Shown in pieces: positions 15,001-17,000 of a stretch of 17,000 bases of DNA. Under the pieces are notes generated by a model. It was not told the DNA's origin, made no database searches, and worked only from the letters and a program-made list of their open reading frames with translations. Both the position numbers and the translations under genes were made by a program. Numbering within the stretch: the stretch's first letter is position 1; every line of letters starts with the position of its first letter. Source of the DNA: Bryobacterales bacterium (GTDB taxonomy: Bacteria; Acidobacteriota; Terriglobia; Bryobacterales; Bryobacteraceae); the NCBI GenBank assembly GCA_003132865.1, contig PKYZ01000228.1, positions 3,017 through 20,016 on the forward strand. The letters run 5' to 3'.

Positions 15001-15045
15001 GCATACTTTTCCTGTAACCGAGCACCGGGTTCTTCGAACGAAAGA

Positions 15046-15085
15046 GCGTCCGCGGCGGACGCGCAGACCAGACATCTGCCCTACG
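15046..15085. repeat. Perfect 17-bp palindrome and adjacent small hairpin
   Basis: GCGTCCGC-G-GCGGACGC (15046-15062) is a perfect palindrome around one central base. It is followed by GCAGA (15063-15067) pairing with TCTGC (15075-15079) and then CCTACG, giving TGCCCTAC at 15077-15084, one base from the TGCCCCAC of the other elements. The rest of the 366-nt gap from 14940 to 15305 shows only the hairpin at 14974-15000 and the ribosome binding site of the lipoprotein gene. Confidence 0.5.
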
Positions 15086-15305
15086 AATTCTGAAGCATTA
15101 CCGATATTGGGAAAAGGATGCAGCATTAGTCATTCAGCTTGCCAGCAGACGATTAAGGTTTCGTAATACGCCGCGACCCGGTAAAGTTTTCCATGCCAGT
15201 GAAGAAATGGGCGAAAACTCACCAAGTGCAAGCCGTAAGTCATTGACAATCAGCGAACGACAACATCGGCGCGAAAATTGCAATGATACACTCCAGGAGT
15301 TAACT

Positions 15306-16091
15306 ATGACACGCATTCTCAGCGCAGGTCTTCTGGCGGCGACTCTGCTCACCGGCGGTTGCGCAACCAAGAAGTACGTACAGAACACAACCGCGCCGAT
15401 CCAGGCCAAGGTGGATCAGGTCGGCGACCAAACTAACAAGAACGGCCAGCAAATCCAGCAGACCCGCACCGACCTGACGGCCAACGTCAACGGTGTGGAC
15501 GAGAAGGCCCAGAGCGGCATCAGCGCCGCGAAAGAGCAGGCCATGACGGCCCAGAACAGCGCGCAAAACGCCATGAACAAGGCCAACAGCGCGTCCGATC
15601 TGGCAAACAAGGACTCCGAGGAGATCAAGAGTCTGCGGCAGGTGGTTTCCAACCTGGACGATTACAAGCAGGTCGGCGATCTGACGATCCCGTTCGCGTT
15701 CAACAAGGACACGCTTACCGCCAAGGACCGCGAGGATCTGGATAGCATGGTGGCGAATGCCTCCAAGAACAAGCGGTACTTCATCGCCGTGGAAGGCTTC
15801 ACGGACCGGACCGGGTCGCGCCAGTACAACGAAGTGCTCAGCCGCAAACGGGCCGATGCCGTGACCGAATACCTGGTGGCCAAGCATGACATTCCCATTT
15901 ACCGCATCCACATGATCGGGCTTGGGGAAGAGAAGCCGGTGGATGACGGCCACACCCGCGCCGCGCGCGCCAAGAACCGCCGCGTGGAAATAAAAGTTTT
16001 CAGCGCCGACGAGAGTTACTCCCTCTCGGGGTCGCAGCCGCAGCCGCAATCGGCTCCCCAACACGCGCAGGCTCAACAATCGCAGCAATAG
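15306..16091 (+). CDS. Outer-membrane lipoprotein with Lpp-like coiled coil and OmpA/Pal peptidoglycan-binding domain
   Basis: The frame opens at 15207, but ATG 15306 is chosen because AGGAG (15295-15299) lies six bases before it and the protein then starts MTRILSAGLLAATLLTGGC, a lipoprotein signal with C19 as lipidation site (the lipobox is imperfect, TGGC). The 261-residue product has an Ala/Gln/Asn-rich heptad region (about 28-105, VDQVGDQTNKNGQQIQQ and KANSASDLANK) like the Lpp coiled coil, then an OmpA domain (about 125-235): VEGFTDRTGSRQYNEVLS, RKRADAVTEYL and NRRVEIKV contain the conserved D and R that grip diaminopimelate of peptidoglycan. A Q/P/S-rich tail follows. It would tether the outer membrane to the wall. 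It is a single-gene unit ending in a strong terminator. Confidence 0.93.
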   Translation: MTRILSAGLLAATLLTGGCATKKYVQNTTAPIQAKVDQVGDQTNKNGQQIQQTRTDLTANVNGVDEKAQSGISAAKEQAMTAQNSAQNAMNKANSASDLANKDSEEIKSLRQVVSNLDDYKQVGDLTIPFAFNKDTLTAKDREDLDSMVANASKNKRYFIAVEGFTDRTGSRQYNEVLSRKRADAVTEYLVAKHDIPIYRIHMIGLGEEKPVDDGHTRAARAKNRRVEIKVFSADESYSLSGSQPQPQSAPQHAQAQQSQQ

Positions 16092-16125
16092 AATCGCCGG
16101 CCGCGCAATGCCGTCGTTCAGCGTC

Positions 16126-16157
16126 GGGTGGGTTCCTTCGGGGACCCGCCCTTTTTT
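16126..16157 (+). terminator. Rho-independent terminator with UUCG loop after the OmpA lipoprotein
   Basis: GGGTGGGTTCC (16126-16136) pairs over all 11 positions, two of them G-U, with GGGACCCGCCC (16141-16151) around the ultra-stable TTCG tetraloop closed by C-G, and six T residues follow (16152-16157). It starts 35 bases after the stop codon. The minus-strand side lacks a T run, so it acts in one direction only. Confidence 0.93.
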
Positions 16158-16165
16158 AATGGGTT

Positions 16166-16828
16166 TTATGCGGGCGCGGTTTTGGGCGCAGGCGCCGTGC
16201 GTAGCGCCCGCCACCAGATGTACAGAGCCAGAAGAGCGGTGGTGACTTCCAGCAACTGCCCGGTCAGAAGCAGGCTGTGCAGGCTGTGGGACAAGTTCCG
16301 CAGTTGTTCCCCCATAATCGCCCCGGTAAGCTGCAGACCCAGTCCGCCACTGAGCAGCAGCAGGCGGCGGTTGGGGCGGCGCGCGGTGAGCAGGAGCGAC
16401 CAGAGGATGAGGTCCAGAATCACCGCGCAGATGTTCAAGTCGCGGCTGATCAGAGTCATCTGGCGATTCATGGGCAGGCCGTGGTGGATCGCGAAGGATA
16501 CGGCGCAGATCAGAGCCGCGGCCAGGACAAGCCAATGTCGCTCGATCAGCTTCTGCTTGGAATGCCGGGCAGCTTCATCGATAAAGGCGATCACCACACA
16601 AAATACCAGGACGTCCAGGATCACCTCGTCAATCCAGTAGTAACCGTCCTGCACCGATTGGGGCGCAGCTTGAAGCCCGATCTCTACCACGGTTGACACG
16701 AGTAGAGTCACCAAATACGCAAAGACAAAGGGGTATTGCCGGTAACTTCCGCGCACCAGGACGGAAATTACCCGTAGGATGAGCCACAAGCCGATGGCCC
16801 AAGCGCTATACTGAAGGGCCTGCTGCAT
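16166..16828 (-). CDS. Multi-pass membrane protein of unknown function
   Basis: The 220-residue product has about six or seven hydrophobic segments, including WAIGLWLILRVISVLV, FVFAYLVTLLVSTVVEIGL, VILDVLVFCVVIAFI, WLVLAAALICAVSFAI, ICAVILDLILWSLLL and LLEVTTALLALYIWW, with short polar loops and an Ala/Pro/Lys tail. No catalytic or transport motif stands out, and I do not recognise the family. GGAGG lies just upstream of ATG 16828 (three bases short of ideal spacing), supporting the start. A CTCCGCGGAG palindrome (16833-16842) overlaps that ribosome binding site. The gene converges on the OmpA terminator and its promoter must lie within or beyond the 45-bp repeats. Confidence 0.82.
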   Translation of the reverse strand: MQQALQYSAWAIGLWLILRVISVLVRGSYRQYPFVFAYLVTLLVSTVVEIGLQAAPQSVQDGYYWIDEVILDVLVFCVVIAFIDEAARHSKQKLIERHWLVLAAALICAVSFAIHHGLPMNRQMTLISRDLNICAVILDLILWSLLLTARRPNRRLLLLSGGLGLQLTGAIMGEQLRNLSHSLHSLLLTGQLLEVTTALLALYIWWRALRTAPAPKTAPA

Positions 16829-16892
16829 TCCCCTCCGCGGAGAGGCCCTTCCATTCGCCGGAGATCACGTGGCGGCGCAGTTCAAGCTGTTT

Positions 16893-17000
16893 TGCCGTTC
16901 CACGGATCGCGTGGGAAGGTGGGGCCATGCGCTACTTTACCACTCCACGGGTCGGGCGGGAAGGTGGGGCCATGCGCTACTTTGCCGCTCCACGGGTCGG
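16893..17000. repeat. 45-bp tandem repeat running off the window end
   Basis: Copy 1 is 16893-16937, copy 2 is 16938-16982 and 18 bases of copy 3 reach 17000. Copies 1 and 2 share GGGAAGGTGGGGCCATGCGC followed by TACTT exactly, and differ at a few positions in the CCACGGRTCG part. The unit is a multiple of three and open in all three plus frames, so no frame is singled out; one would encode MRYFTTPRVGREGGA repeats. The minus strand carries GGCCCCACC, similar to the TGCCCCACC of the hairpin elements. Confidence 0.85.

Noticed and set aside
15243..15287. Promoter for the OmpA lipoprotein built on TTGACA at 15243-15248
   Set aside because: No acceptable -10 box at 16-18 bases; the AATGAT at 15282-15287 is 33 bases away.

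Overview
The window reads as a chromosomal segment of a GC-rich soil-type bacterium, most likely an acidobacterium of the Solibacter/Bryobacter kind. This is inferred from the gene mix: a Tat-dependent Gfo/Idh/MocA oxidoreductase, a large secreted FG-GAP propeller protein, a DUF418 membrane protein, an Lpp/OmpA-like lipoprotein and intergenic 'hairpin + TGCCCCAC' repeats. No rRNA, tRNA, CRISPR array, transposase or phage gene is visible. Almost all of the window is coding.

Layout. (1) 57-1697 (+): rsmA (16S rRNA dimethyltransferase), then a small secreted protein with a possible duplicated NIPSNAP-like fold. (2) 1699-2928 (-): Gfo/Idh/MocA oxidoreductase, converging on the previous gene with one base between the stops. 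(3) 2929-3298: divergent control region with a 12-14 bp inverted repeat, a near-consensus sigma70 promoter (TTGACT-N17-TATGAT), a roughly 245-nt structured leader and a possible 38-codon ORF. (4) 3299-6819 (+): 721-residue secreted protein with 14 FG-GAP repeats, then a radical-SAM/SPASM anaerobic sulfatase-maturase-like gene with a C-terminal SEC-C motif, split by a frameshift near 6265-6285. (5) 6820-6985: gap holding a relic of an FG-GAP coding repeat. (6) 6986-10721 (+): tightly coupled four-gene membrane/glycosyltransferase operon (one-TM protein, HTTM/VKGC-like membrane protein, GT2 polyprenol-phosphate glycosyltransferase, GT-C-like polytopic protein starting at TTG). (7) 10814-14939 (-): DUF418 protein, secreted coiled-coil protein, a 14-bp-period palindromic repeat tract, and a secreted TIM-barrel/FGE-like fusion enzyme. 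(8) 15306-16091 (+): Lpp-like/OmpA lipoprotein ending in a textbook UUCG terminator. (9) 16166-16828 (-): multi-pass membrane protein. (10) 16893-17000: 45-bp tandem repeat running off the window.

How it works together. The genes are mainly cell-envelope and secretion functions with no single pathway. The units most likely to act together are the FG-GAP/radical-SAM pair (12 nt apart, behind one strong promoter) and the 6986-10721 operon (ATGA and TTGA overlaps), which looks built to transfer a sugar from a lipid carrier. The most unusual signals are the frameshifted maturase with every predicted cluster cysteine intact, the FG-GAP relic after it, the two-propeller blade pattern, the regulated leader with a small ORF, and several kinds of non-coding repeats.
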